Below the pieces are notes generated by a model. That model saw only the letters and a list, made by a program, of their open reading frames with translations. It did not search any database and was not told where the DNA came from. Made by a program: the position numbers and the translations under genes. A DNA stretch of 64,000 nucleotides from Petrolisthes cinctipes (Eukaryota; Arthropoda; Malacostraca; Decapoda; Porcellanidae): contig JAWQEG010000003.1 of assembly GCA_033782935.1 (NCBI GenBank), positions 1,996,501 to 2,060,500 of the forward strand, read 5' to 3'. Positions 14,401-27,800 of this stretch are shown in pieces (the stretch's first letter is position 1; the number at the start of each line of letters is the position of its first letter).

Positions 14401-16121
14401 CCTCAAAACACCCGAAAATTCGATATTTTTGGGTCCCAGAAGCGATCTGTACATGTCTAGTCAGTGCTAGAATATTTTCAAAATATAGGCTCAAAACATG
14501 CTAAAAATCAATATTTTAAGTGTCCAAAGTCGATATGTGCATGCATCTTCTGTACCCGTTTATATCTCAAATTCAGGCTTAAAACACCCGAAAATTCGAT
14601 ATTTTGGGGTCCCAGAAGTGATCTGTACATGCCTACTTAGTGCTAGAATATTTTCGAAATATAGGCCCAAATATGCTAAAGATCGATATTTTAGGTGCCC
14701 AAAGTCGATATCTCAAATTCAGGCCCAAAACACCCAAAAATTCGATATTTTGGGGTCCCAGAAGCGAACTGTACATGCCTACTCCGTGTTAGAGAATTTT
14801 CAAAATACAGGCCCAAAACATACTGAAAATCGATCTTTTAGGTGCCCAAAAGTCGATATGTGCATGCATCTTCTATACCCGTTTATATCTCAAATTCAGG
14901 CTCCAAACACCCGAAAATTCGATATTTTGGGGTCCCAGAAGCGATCTGTACATGCCTACTCAGATGCAGGCCCAAAACATGCTGAAAATCGATATTTTAG
15001 GTGCACAAAGTCAACATGTGTATGCATCTTCTGCACTCGTTTATATCTCAAATTCCACCTCAAAACACCCGAAAATTCGATAATTTTGGGTCCCAGAAGA
15101 GATCTGCACATGTCTAGTCAGTGCTAGAATGTTTTCAAAATATAGGCTCAAAACATGCTAAAAATCGATATTTTAAGTGTCCAAAAGTCGATATGTGTAT
15201 GCATCTTCTGTACCCGTTTATATCTCAAATTCAGGCTCAAAACACCCGAAAATTCGATATTTTGGGGTACCAGAAGCGATCTGTACATGCCTACTACTCA
15301 GTGCTAGAATATTTTCAAAATATAGGACAAAACCTGCTAAAAATCTATATTTTATGTGCCCAAATTCGATATCTCAAATTCAGGCCCAAAACACCCAAAA
15401 AATCGATATTTTGGGGTCCCATAAGCGATCTGTACATGCCTACTCCGTGTTAGTGTATTTTTAAAATATAGGCTCAAAACAAGCTGCAAATCGATATTTT
15501 AGGTGACCAAAGTCAATATGTGTATGCATCTTCTGCACCCGTTTATATCCCAAATTCAACCTCAAAACACCCGAAAATTCGATATTTTTGGGTCCCAGAA
15601 GCGATCTGTACATGCCTACTCAGTGCTAGAATTTTTTCAAAATATAGGCTCAAAACATACTAAAAATCGATATTTTAAGTGTCCAAAGTCGATATGTGCA
15701 TGAATCATCTGTACCCGTTTATATCTCAAATTCAGGCTCAAAACACCCGAAAATTCGATATTTTTGGATCCCAGAAGTGATCTGTACATGCCTACTTTGT
15801 GCTAGAATATTTTCAAAATATAGGACCAAAACATGCTAAAAATCGACATTTTAGGTGCCCAAAGTCGATATCTCAAATTCAGACCCAAAACACCCGAGAA
15901 TTCGATATTTTGGGGTCCCAAAAGCGAACTTTACATGCCTACTCTGTGTTAGAGTATTTTCAAAATACAGGCCCAAAACATACTGAAAATCGATATTTTA
16001 AGTGTCCAAAGTCGATATGTGCATGCATCTTCTGTACCCTTTTATATCTCAAATTCAGGCTTAATACACCCGAAAATTCGATATTTTTGGGTCCCAAAAG
16101 TGATCTGTACATGCCTACTTA
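11489..16121. repeat. Tandem higher-order repeat, period about 2317 bp (two copies)
   Basis: Two copies, 11489-13805 and 13806-16121, align with an offset of 2316-2317 bp. Shared private markers include the shortened GATAATTTGGGTCCTAG at 11623 and 13940, and GCCCAAATATGCTAAAGATCG at 12352 and 14668. The 1-bp change in offset shows a small indel between the copies. Confidence 0.83.
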
Positions 16122-19086
16122 GTGCTAGAATATTTTCAAAATATAGGCCCAAAACATGCTAAAAATCGATATTTTAGGTGCCCAAAGTCGATATATCAAA
16201 ATCAGACCCAAAACACCCGAAAATTCGATATTTTGGTGTCCCAGAAGCGAACTGTACATGCCTACTCCGTGTTAGAGTATTTTCAAAATAAAGGCCCAAA
16301 ACATATTGAAAATCGATCTGTTAGGTGCCCAAAAGTCGATATGTGGATGCATCTTCTGTACCCGTTTATATCTCAAATTCAGGCTTCAAACACCCGAAAA
16401 TTCGATATTTTTGGGTCCCAGAAGCGATCTGTACATGTCTAGTCAGTGATAGAATGTTTTCAAAATATAGGCTCAAAACATGCTAAAAATCGATATTTTA
16501 AGTGTACAAATGTCGATATGTGCATGCATCTTCTGTACCCGTTTATATCTCAAATTCAGGCTCAAAACACCCGAAAATTCGATATTTTGGGGTACCAGAA
16601 GCGATCTGTACATGCCTACTCAGTGCTAGAATATTTTCAAAATATAGGCCCAATACATGCTAAAAATCGATATTTTAGGTGCCCAAAGTCGATATCTCAA
16701 ATTCAGGCCCAAAACACCCAAAAAATCGATATTTTTGGGTCCCAGAGGCGATCTGTACTTGCCTACTCCGTGTTAGAGTATTTTCAAAATAAAGGTTCAA
16801 AACAAGCTGAAAATCGATATTTTAGGTGACCAAAGTCAATATGTGTATTCATCTTCTGCACCAGTTTATATCCCAAATTCAACCTCAAAACACCCGAAAA
16901 TTCGATATTTTTGGGTCCCAGAAGCGATCTGTACATGCCTACTCAGATGCAGGCCCAAAACATGCTGAAAATCGATATTTTAGTTGCCCAAAGTCAACAT
17001 GTGTATGCATCTTCTGCAATCGTTTATATCTCAAATTCAACCTCAAAACACCCGAAAATTCGATAATTTTGGGTCCCAGAAGAGATCTGCACATGTCTAG
17101 TCAGTGCTAGAATGTTTTCAAAATATAGGCTCAAAACATGCTAAAAATCGATATTTTAAGTGTCCAAAAGTCGATATGTGTATGCATCTTCTGTACCCGT
17201 TTATATCTCAAATTCAGGCTCAAAACACCCGAAAATTCGATATTTTGGGGTACCAGAAGCGATCTGTACATGCCTACTACTCAGTGCTAGAATATTTTCA
17301 AAATATAGGACAAAACCTGCTAAAAATCTATATTTTATGTGCCCAAATTCGATATCTCAAATTCAGGCCCAAAACACCCAAAAAATCGATATTTTGGGGT
17401 CCCATAAGCGATCTGTACATGCCTACTCCGTGTTAGTGTATTTTTAAAATATAGGCTCAAAACAAGCTGCAAATCGATATTTTAGGTGACCAAAGTCAAT
17501 ATGTGTATGCATCTTCTGCACCCGTTTATATCCCAAATTCAACCTCAAAACACCCGAAAATTCGATATTTTTGGGTCCCAGAAGCGATCTGTACATGCCT
17601 ACTCAGTGCTAGAATTTTTTCAAAATATAGGCTCAAAACATACTAAAAATCGATATTTTAAGTGTCCAAAGTCGATATGTGCATGAATCATCTGTACCCG
17701 TTTATATCTCAAATTCAGGCTCAAAACACCCGAAAATTCGATATTTTTGGATCCCAGAAGTGATCTGTACATGCCTACTTTGTGCTAGAATATTTTCAAA
17801 ATATAGGACCAAAACATGCTAAAAATCGACATTTTAGGTGCCCAAAGTCGATATCTCAAATTCAGACCCAAAACACCCGAGAATTCGATATTTTGGGGTC
17901 CCAAAAGCGAACTTTACATGCCTACTCTGTGTTAGAGTATTTTCAAAATACAGGCCCAAAACATACTGAAAATCGATATTTTAAGTGTCCAAAGTCGATA
18001 TGTGCATGCATCTTCTGTACCCTTTTATATCTCAAATTCAGGCTTAATACACCCGAAAATTCGATATTTTTGGGTCCCAGAAGTGATCTGTACATGCCTA
18101 CTTAGTGCTAGAATATTTTCAAAATATAGGCCCAAAACATGCTAAAAATCGATATTTTAGGTGCCCAAAGTCGATATATCAAAATCAGACCCAAAACACC
18201 CGAAAATTCGATATTTTGGTGTCCCAGAAGCGAACTGTACATGCCTACTCCGTGTTAGAGTATTTTCAAAATAAAGGCCCAAAACATATTGAAAATCGAT
18301 CTGTTAGGTGCCCAAAAGTCGATATGTGGATGCATCTTCTGTACCCGTTTATATCTCAAATTCAGGCTTCAAACACCCGAAAATTCGATATTTTTGGGTC
18401 CCAGAAGCGATCTGTACATGTCTAGTCAGTGATAGAATGTTTTCAAAATATATGCTCAAAACATGCTAAAAATCGATATTTTAAGTGTACAAATGTCGAT
18501 ATGTGCATGCATCTTCTGTACCCGTTTATATCTCAAATTCAGGCTCAAAACACCCGAAAATTCGATATTTTGGGGTACCAGAAGCGATCTGTACATGCCT
18601 ACTCAGTGCTAGAATATTTTCAAAATATAGGCCCAATACATGCTAAAAATCGATATTTTAGGTGCCCAAAGTCGATATCTCAAATTCAGGCCCAAAACAC
18701 CCAAAAAATCGATATTTTTGGGTCCCAGAGGCGATCTGTACTTGCCTACTCCGTGTTAGAGTATTTTCAAAATAAAGGTTCAAAACAAGCTGAAAATCGA
18801 TATTTTAGGTGACCAAAGTCAATATGTGTATTCATCTTCTGCACCAGTTTATATCCCAAATTCAACCTCAAAACACCCGAAAATTCGATATTTTTGGGTC
18901 CCAGAAGCGATCTGTACATGCCTACTCAGATGCAGGCCCAAAACATGCTGAAAATCGATATTTTAGTTGCCCAAAGTCAACATGTGTATGCATCTTCTGC
19001 AATCGTTTATATCTCAAATTCAACCTCAAAACACCCGAAAATTCGATAATTTTGGGTCCTAGAAGCGATCTGTACATGTCTAGTCA
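15121..19086. repeat. Tandem higher-order repeat, period 1983 bp (two copies)
   Basis: Copies 15121-17103 and 17104-19086 are nearly identical. They share unusual variants such as GGACAAAACCTGCTAAAAAT followed by CTATATTTTATG, and AGACCCAAAACACCCGAGAA. The few differences seen include ATAGGCTC versus ATATGCTC near 16469/18452. Such high identity implies a recent duplication. Confidence 0.86.
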
Positions 19087-19262
19087 GTGCTAAAATGTTT
19101 TCAAAATATAGGCTCAAAACATGTTAAAATCGATATTTTAAGTGTCCAAAAGTCGATATGTGCATGCATCTTCTGTACCCGTTTATATCTCAAATTCACG
19201 CTCAAAACCCCCGAAAATTCGATAATTTTGGGTCCTAGAAGCGATCTGTACATGTCTAGTCA

Positions 19263-22200
19263 GTGCTAGAATATTTTCAAAATATAGGCCCAAAACATGC
19301 TAAAAATCGATATTTTAGGTGCCCAAAGTCAATATCTCAAATTCAGGCCCAAAACACCCGAAAATTTGATATTTTGCGGTCCCAGAAGCAAACTGCACAT
19401 GCCTACTCCGTGTTAGAGAATTTTCAAAATACAGGCCCAAAACATACTGAAAATCGATCTTCTGGGTGCCCAAAAGTCGATATGTGCATGCATCTTCTAT
19501 ACCCGTTTATATCTCAAATTCAGGCTCCAAACACCCGAAAATTCGATATTTTTGGGTCCCAGAAGCGATCTGTACATGCCAAATCAGATGCAGGCCCAAA
19601 ACATGCTGAAAATCGATATTTTAGGTGCACAAAGTCAACATGTGTATGCATCTTCTGCACTCGTTTATATCTCAAATTCAGGCTCAAAACACCCGAAAAT
19701 TCGATATTTTTGGGTCCCAGAAGCGATCTGTACATGTCTAGACAGTGCTAGAATATTTTCAAAATATAGGCTCAAAACATGCTAAAAATCAATATTTTAA
19801 GTGTCCAAAGTCGATATGTGCATGCATCTTCTGTACCCGTTTATATCTCAAATTCAGGCTTAAAACACCCGAAAATTCGATATTTTGGGGTCCCAGAAGT
19901 GATCTGTACATGCCTACTTAGTGCTAGAATATTTTCAAAATATAGGCCCAAAACATGCTAAAAAATCGATATTTTAGGTGCCCAAAGTCGATATCTCAAA
20001 TTCAGGCCCAAAACACCCGAAAATTCGATATTTTGGGGTCCCAGAAGCGAACTGTACATGCCTACTCCATGTTAGAGTATTTTCAAAATACAGGCCCAAA
20101 ACATACTGAAAATCGATCTTTTAGGTGCCCAAAAGTCGATATGTGCATGCATTTTCTGTACCCGTTTATATCTCAAATTCAGACTCCTAACACCCGAAAA
20201 TTCGATATTTTTGGGACCCAGAAGCGATCTGTACATGCCTACTCAGATGCAGGCCCAAAACATGCTGAAAATCGATATTTTAGGTGCCCAAAGTCAACAT
20301 GTGTATGCATCTTCTGCACTCGTTTATATCTCAAATTCAACCTCAAAACACCCGAAAATTCGATAATTTTGGGTCCCACAAGAGATCTGTACATGTCTAG
20401 TCAGTGCTAGAATGTATTCAAAATATAGGCTCAAAACATGCTGAAAATCGATATTTTAGGTGACCAAAGTCAATATGTGTATGCATCTTCTACACCCGTT
20501 TATATCCCAAATTCAACCTCAAAACACCCGAAAATTCGATATTTTTGAGTTCCAGAAGCGATCTGTACATGCCTACTCAGTGCTAGAATTTTTTCAAAAT
20601 AAAGGATCAAAACATGCTAAAAATCGATATTTTAAATTAAGTGTCCAAAGTCGATATGTACATGCATCATCTGTACCCGTCTATATCTCAAATTCAGGCT
20701 CAAAACACCCGAAAATTCGATATTGTTGGGTCCCAGAAGTGATCTGTACATGCCTACTTAGTGCTAGAATATTTTCAAAATATAGGCCCAAAACATGCTA
20801 ACAATCGATATTTTAGGTGCCCAAAGTCGATATCTCAAATTCAGCCCCAAAACACCCGAAAATTCGATATTGTGGTGTCCCAGAAGCGAATGTACATGCC
20901 TACTCCTAGTTAGAGTATTTTCAAAATACAGGCCCAAAACATACTGAAAATCGATCTTTTAGGTGCACAAAAGTCGATATGTGCATGCATCTTCTGTACC
21001 CGTTTATATCCCAAATTCAACCTCAAAACACCCGAAAATTCGATATTTTTGGGTCCCAGAAGCAATCTGTACATGCCTAGTCAGTGCTAGAATATTTTCA
21101 AAATATAGGCCCAAAACATGCTAAAAATCGATATTTTAGGTGCCCAAAGTCAATATCTCAAATTCAGGCCCAAAACACCCGAAAATTCGATATTTTGCGG
21201 TCCCAGAAGCAAACTGTACATGCCTACTCCGTGTTAGAGAATTTTCAAAATACAGGCCCAAAACATACTGAAAATCGATCTTCTGGGTGTCCAAAAGTCG
21301 ATATGTGCATGCATCTTCTATACCCGTTTATATCTCAAATTCAGGCTCCAAACACCCAAAAATTCGATATTATTGGGTCCCAGAAGCGATCTGTACATGC
21401 CTAATCATATGCAGGCCCAAAACATGCTGAAAATCGATAATTTAGGTGCACAAAGTCAACATGTGTATGCATCTTCTGCACTCGTTTATATCTCAAATTC
21501 AACCTCAAAACACCCGAAAATTCGATATTTTTGGGTCCCAGAAGCGATCTGTACATGTCTAGACAGTGCTAGAATATTTTCAAAATATAGGCTCAAAACA
21601 TGCTAAAAATCAATATTTAAAGTGTCCAAAGTCGATATGTGCATGCATCTTCTGTACCCGTTTATATCTCAAATTCAGGCTTAAAACACCCGAAAATTCG
21701 ATATTTTAGGGTCCCAGAAGTGATCTGTACATGCCTACTTAGTGCTAGAATATTTTCAAAATATAGGGCCAAAACATGCTAAAAAATCGATATTTTAGGT
21801 GCCCAAAGTCGATATCTCAAATTCAGACCCAAAACACCCGAAAATTCGATATTTTGGGGTCCCAGAAGCGAACTGTACATGCCTACTCCGTGTTAGAGTA
21901 TTTTCAAAATACAGGCCCAAAACATACTGAAAATCGATCTTTTAGGTGCCCAAAAGTCGATATGTGCATGCATTTTCTGTACCCGTTTATATCTCAAATT
22001 CAGGCTCCTAACACCCGAAAATTCGATATTTTTGGGTCCCAGAAGCGATCTGTACATGCCTACTCAGTTGCAGGCCCAAAACATGCTGAAAATCGATATT
22101 TTAGGTGCCCAAAGTCAACATGTGTATGCATCTTCTGCACTCGTTTATATCTCAAATTCAACCTCAAAACACCCGAAAATTCGATAATTTTGGGTCCCAC

Positions 22201-22904
22201 AAGAGATCTGTACATGTCTAGTCAGTGCTAGAATGTTTTCAAAATATAGGCTCAAAACATGCTGAAAATCGATATTTTAGGTGACCAAAGTCAATATGTG
22301 TATGCATCTTCTACACCCGTTTATATCCCAAATTCAACCTCAAAACACCCGAAAATTCGATATTTTTGTGTTCCAGAAGCGATCTGTACATGCCTACTCA
22401 GTGCTAGATTTTTTTCTAAATAAAGGATCAAAACATGCTAAAAATCGATATTTTAAATTAAGTGTCCATAGTCGATATGTACATGCATCATCTGTACCCG
22501 TCTATATCTCAAATTCAGGCTCAAAACACACGAAAATTCGATATTTTTGGGTCCCAGAAGTGATCTGTACATGCCTACTTAGTGCTAGAATATTTTCAAA
22601 ATTTAGGCCCAAAACATGCTAACAATCGATAATTTAGGTGCCTAAAGTCGATATCTCAAATTCAGCCCCAAAACACCCGAAAATTCGATATTGTGGGGTC
22701 CCAGAAGCGAATGTACATGCCTACTCCTAGTTAGAGTATTTTCAAAATACAGGCCCAAAACATACTGAAAATCGATCTTTTAGGTGCACAAAAGTCGATA
22801 TGTGCATGCATCTTCTGTACCCGTTTATATCCCAAATTCAACCTCAAAACACCCGAAAATTCGATATTTTTGGGTCCCAGAAGCAATCTGTACATGCCTA
22901 CTCA
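19263..22904. repeat. Tandem higher-order repeat, period 1821 bp (two copies)
   Basis: Copies 19263-21083 and 21084-22904 share the private insertion TATTTTAAATTAAGTGTCC (about 20630 and 22451), a GCGAATGTACATG deletion variant, and the GATCTTCTGGGTG variant. These rare markers make the common origin clear despite scattered substitutions. Confidence 0.84.
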
Positions 22905-24899
22905 GTGCTAGAATTTTTTCAAAATATAGGCTCAAAACATGCTAAAAATCGATATTTTAAGTGTCCAAAGTCGATATGTGCATGCATCATCTGTACCCGT
23001 TTATATCTCAAATTCAGGCTCAAAACACCCGAAAATTCGATATTTTTGGATCCCAGAAGTGATCTGTACATTCCTACTTAGTGCTAGAATATTTTCAAAA
23101 TATAGGCTCAAAACATGCTAAAAATCGATATTTTAGGTGCCCAAAGTCGATATATCAAATTCAGGGCCAATACACCCGAAAATTCGATATTTTGGTGTCC
23201 CAGAAGCGAACTGTACATGCCTACTCCGTGTTAGAGTGTTTTCAAAATACAGGCCCAAAACATACTGAAAATCGATCTTTTAGGTGCCCAAAAGTCAATA
23301 TGTGGATGCATCTTCTGTACCCGTTTATATCTCAAATTCAGGCTCCAAACACCCGAAAATTCGATATTTTTGGGTCCCAGAAGCGATCTGTTAATGTCTA
23401 GTCAGTGCTAGAATGTTTTCAAAATATAGGCTCAAAACATGCTAAAAATCGATATTTTATGTGTACAAAAGTCGATATGTGCATGCATCTTCTATACCCG
23501 TTTATATCTCAAATTCAGGCTCAAAACACCCGAAAATTCGATATTTTGGGGTACCAGAAGCGATCTGTACATGCCTACTCAGTGCTAGAATATTTTCAAA
23601 ATATAGGCCCAATACATGCTAAAAATCGATATTTTAGGTGCCCAAAGTCGATATCTCAAATTCAAATTCAGGACCAAAACACCCAAAAAATCGATATTTA
23701 TGGGTCCCAGAAGCGATCTGTACTTGCCTACTCCGTGTTAGAGTATTTTCAAAATAAAGGCTCAAAACAAGCTGAAAATCGATATTTTAGGTGACCAAAG
23801 TCAATATGTGTATGCATCTTCTGCACCCGTTTATATCTCAAATTCAACCTCAAAACACCCGAAAATTCGATATTTTTGGGTCCCAGAAGCGATCTGTACA
23901 TGCCTACTCAGTGCTAGAATGTTTTCAAAATATAGGCTCAAAACATGCTAAAAATCGATATTTTAAGTGTCCAAAGTCGATATGTGCATGCATCATCTGT
24001 ACCCGTTTATATCTCAAATTTAGGCTCAAAACACCCGAAAATTCGATATTTTGGGGTTTCAGAAGTGATCTGTACATGCCTACTTAGTGCTAGAATATTT
24101 TCAAAATATAGGCCCAAAACATGCTAAAAATCGATATTTTAGGTGCCCAAAGTCGATATCTCAAATTCAGGCCCAAAACACCCGAAAATTCGATATTTTT
24201 GGGTCCCAGAAGCGAACTGTACATGCCTACTACGTGTTAGAGTATTTTGAAAATACAGGCCCAAAACATACTGAAAATCGATCTTTTAGGTGCCCAAAAG
24301 TCGATATGTGCATACATCTTCTGTACCCGTTTATATCTCAAATTCAGGCTCCAAACACCCTAAAATTCGATATTTTTGGGTCCCAGAAGCGATCTGTACA
24401 TGCCTACTCAGATGCAGGCCCAAAACATGCTGAAAATCGATATTTTAGGTGCCCAAAGTCAACATGTGTATGCATCTTCTGCACTCGTTTATATCTCAAA
24501 TTCAACCTCAAAACACCCGAAAATTCGATAATTTTGGGTCCTAGAAGCGATCTGTACATGTCTAGTCAGTGCTAGAATGTTTTCAAAATATAGGCTCAAA
24601 ACATGCTAAAAATCGATATTTTAAGTGTCCAAAAGTCGATATGTGCATGCATCTTCTGTACCCGTTTATATCTCAAATTCAGGCTCAAAACACCCGAAAA
24701 TTCGATATTTTGGGGTACTAGAAGCGATCTGTACATGTCTAGTCAGTGCTAGAATGTTTTCAAAATATAGGCTCAAAACATGCTAAAAATCGATATTTTA
24801 AGTGTCCAAAAGTCGATATGTGCATGCATCTTCTGTACCCGTTTATATCTCAAATTCAGGCTTAAAACACCCGAAAATTCGATATTTTGGGGTACCAGA

Positions 24900-27800
24900 A
24901 GCGATCTGTACATGCCTACTACTCAGTGCTAGAATATTTTCAAAATATAGGCCCAAAACATGCTAAAAATCGATATTTTAGGGGCCCAAAGTCGATATCT
25001 CAAATACAGGCCCAAAACACCCCAAAAATCGATATTTTGGGGTCCCAGAAGCGATCTGTTCATGCCTACTCCGTGTTAGAGTATTTTCAAAATACAGGCC
25101 CAAAACATACTGAAAATCGATCTTTTAGGTGCCCATAAGTCGATATATGCATGCATCTTCTGTACCCGTTTTATATCTCAAATTCATGCTCAAAACACCC
25201 GAAAATTCGATATTTTGGGGTCCCAGAAGCGATCTGTACTTGCCTACTCCGTGTTAGAGTATTTTCAAAATATAGGCTTAAAACAAGCTGAAAATCGATA
25301 TTTTAGGTGACCAAAGTCAATATGTGTATGCATCTTCTGCACCCGTTTATATCCCAAATTCAACCTCAAAACACCCGAAAATTCGATATTTTTGGGTCCC
25401 AGAAGCGATCTGTACATGCCTACTCAGTGCTAGAATTTTTTCAAAATATAGGATCAAAACATGCTAAAAATCGATATTTTAAGTGTCCAAAGTCGATATG
25501 TGCATGCATCATCAGTACCCGTTTATATCTCAAATTCTGGCTCAAAACTCCCGAAAATTCGATATTTTTGGGTCCCAGAAGTGATCTGTACATGCCTACT
25601 TAGTGCTAGAATATTTTCAAAATATAGGCCCAAAACATGCTAAAAATCGATATTTTAGGTGCCCAAAGTCGATATCTCAAATTCAGGCCCAAAACACCCG
25701 AAAATTCGATATTTAGGGGTCCCAGAAGCAAACTGTACATGCCTACTCCAAGTTTGAGTATTTTTAAAATACAGGCCCAAAACATACTGAAAATCGATCT
25801 TTTAGGTGCACAAAAGTCGATATGTGCATCCATCTTTTGTACCGGTTTATATCCCAAATTCAACCTCAAAACACCCGAAAAATCGATATTTTGGGGTTCC
25901 AGAAGTGATCTGTACATGCCTACTTAGTGCTAGAATATTTTCAAAATATAGGCCCAAAACATGCTAAAAATCGATATTTTAGGTGCCCAAAGTCGATATC
26001 TCAAATTCAGGCCCAAAACACCCGAAAATTCGATATTGTGGGGTCCTAGAAGCGAACTGTACATGCCTACTCCTAGTTAGAGTATTTTCAAAATACAGGC
26101 CCAAAACATACTGAAAATCGATCTTTTAGGTGCACAAAAGTCGATATGTGCATGCATCTTCTGTACCGGTTTATATCCCAAATTCAACCTCAAAACACCC
26201 GAAAATTCGATATTTTTGGGTCCCAGAAGTGATCTGTACATGCTTACTTAGTGCTAGAATATTTTCAAAATATAGGCCCAAAACATGCTAAAAATCGATA
26301 TTTTAGGTGCCCAAAGCCGATATCTCATATTCAGGCCCAAAACACCCGAAAATTCGATATTTTGCAGTCCCAAAAGCGAACTGTACATGCCTACTCTGTG
26401 TTAGAGTATTTTCAAAATACAGGCCCAAAACATACTGAAAATCGATATTTTAGGTGCCCAAAGTCAACATGTGTATGCATCTTCTGCACTCGTTTATATC
26501 TCAAATTCAAACTCAAAACACCCGAAAAATCGATAATTTTGGGTCCTAGAAGCGATCTGTACATGTCTAGTCAGTGCCAGAATATTTTCAAAATAAAGGT
26601 TAAAAACATGCTGAAAATCGATATTTTAAGTGTCCAAAGTCGATATGTGCATGCATCTTCTGTACCCGTTTATATCTCAAAATCAGGCTTAAAACACCCG
26701 AAAATTCGATATTTTGGGGTCCCAGAAGTGATCTGTACATGCCTACATAGTGCTAGAATATTTTCAAAATATAGGCCCAAAACATGCTAAAAATCGATAT
26801 TTTAGGTGCCCAAAGTCGATATCTCAAATTCAGGCCCAAAACACCCGAAAATTCGATATTTTGGGGTCCCAGAAGCGAACTGTACATGCCTACTCCGTGT
26901 TAGAGTATTTTCAAAATACAAACCCAAAACGTACTGAAAATCGATCTTTTAGGTGCCCAAAAGTCGATATGTGGATGCATCTTCTGTACCCGTTTACATC
27001 TCAAATTCAGGCTCCAAACACCCGAAAATTCAATATTTTTGGGTCCCAGAAGCGATCTGTACATGCCTACTCTGATGCAGGCCCAAAACATGCTGAAAAT
27101 CGATATTTTTGGTGCCCAAAGTCAACATGTGTATGCATCTTCTGCACTCGTTTATATCTCAAATTCAAACTCAAAACACCCGAAAATTCGATAATTTTGG
27201 GTCCCAGAAGTGATCTGTACATGTCTAGTCAGTGCTAGAATGTTTTCAAAATATAGGCTTAAAACATGCTAAAAATCGATATTTTAAGTGTCCAAAGTCG
27301 ATATGTGCATGCATCTTCTGTACCCTTTTATATCTCAAATTCAGGCTTAAAACACTCGAAAATTCGATATTTTGGGGTCCCAGAAGTGATCTGTACATGC
27401 CTACTTAGTGCTAGAATATTTTCAAAATATAGGCTCAAAACATGCTAAAAATCGATATTTTAGGTGCCCAAAGTCGATATATCAAATTCAGGCCCAAAAC
27501 ACCCGAAAATTCGATATTTTGGTGTCCCAGAAGCTAACTGTACATGCCTACTCCGTGTTAGAGTGTTTTCAAAATAAAGGCCCAAAACATACTGAAAATC
27601 GATCTTTTATGTGCCCAAAAGTCGATATGTGGATGCATCTTCTGTACCCGTTTAAATCTCAAATCCAGGCTCCAAACACCCGAAAATTCGATATGTTTGG
27701 GTCCCAGAAGCGATCTGTTAATGTCTAGTCAGTGCTAGAATGTTTTCAAAATATAGGCTCAAAACATGCTAAAAATCGATATTTTATGTGTACAAAAGTC

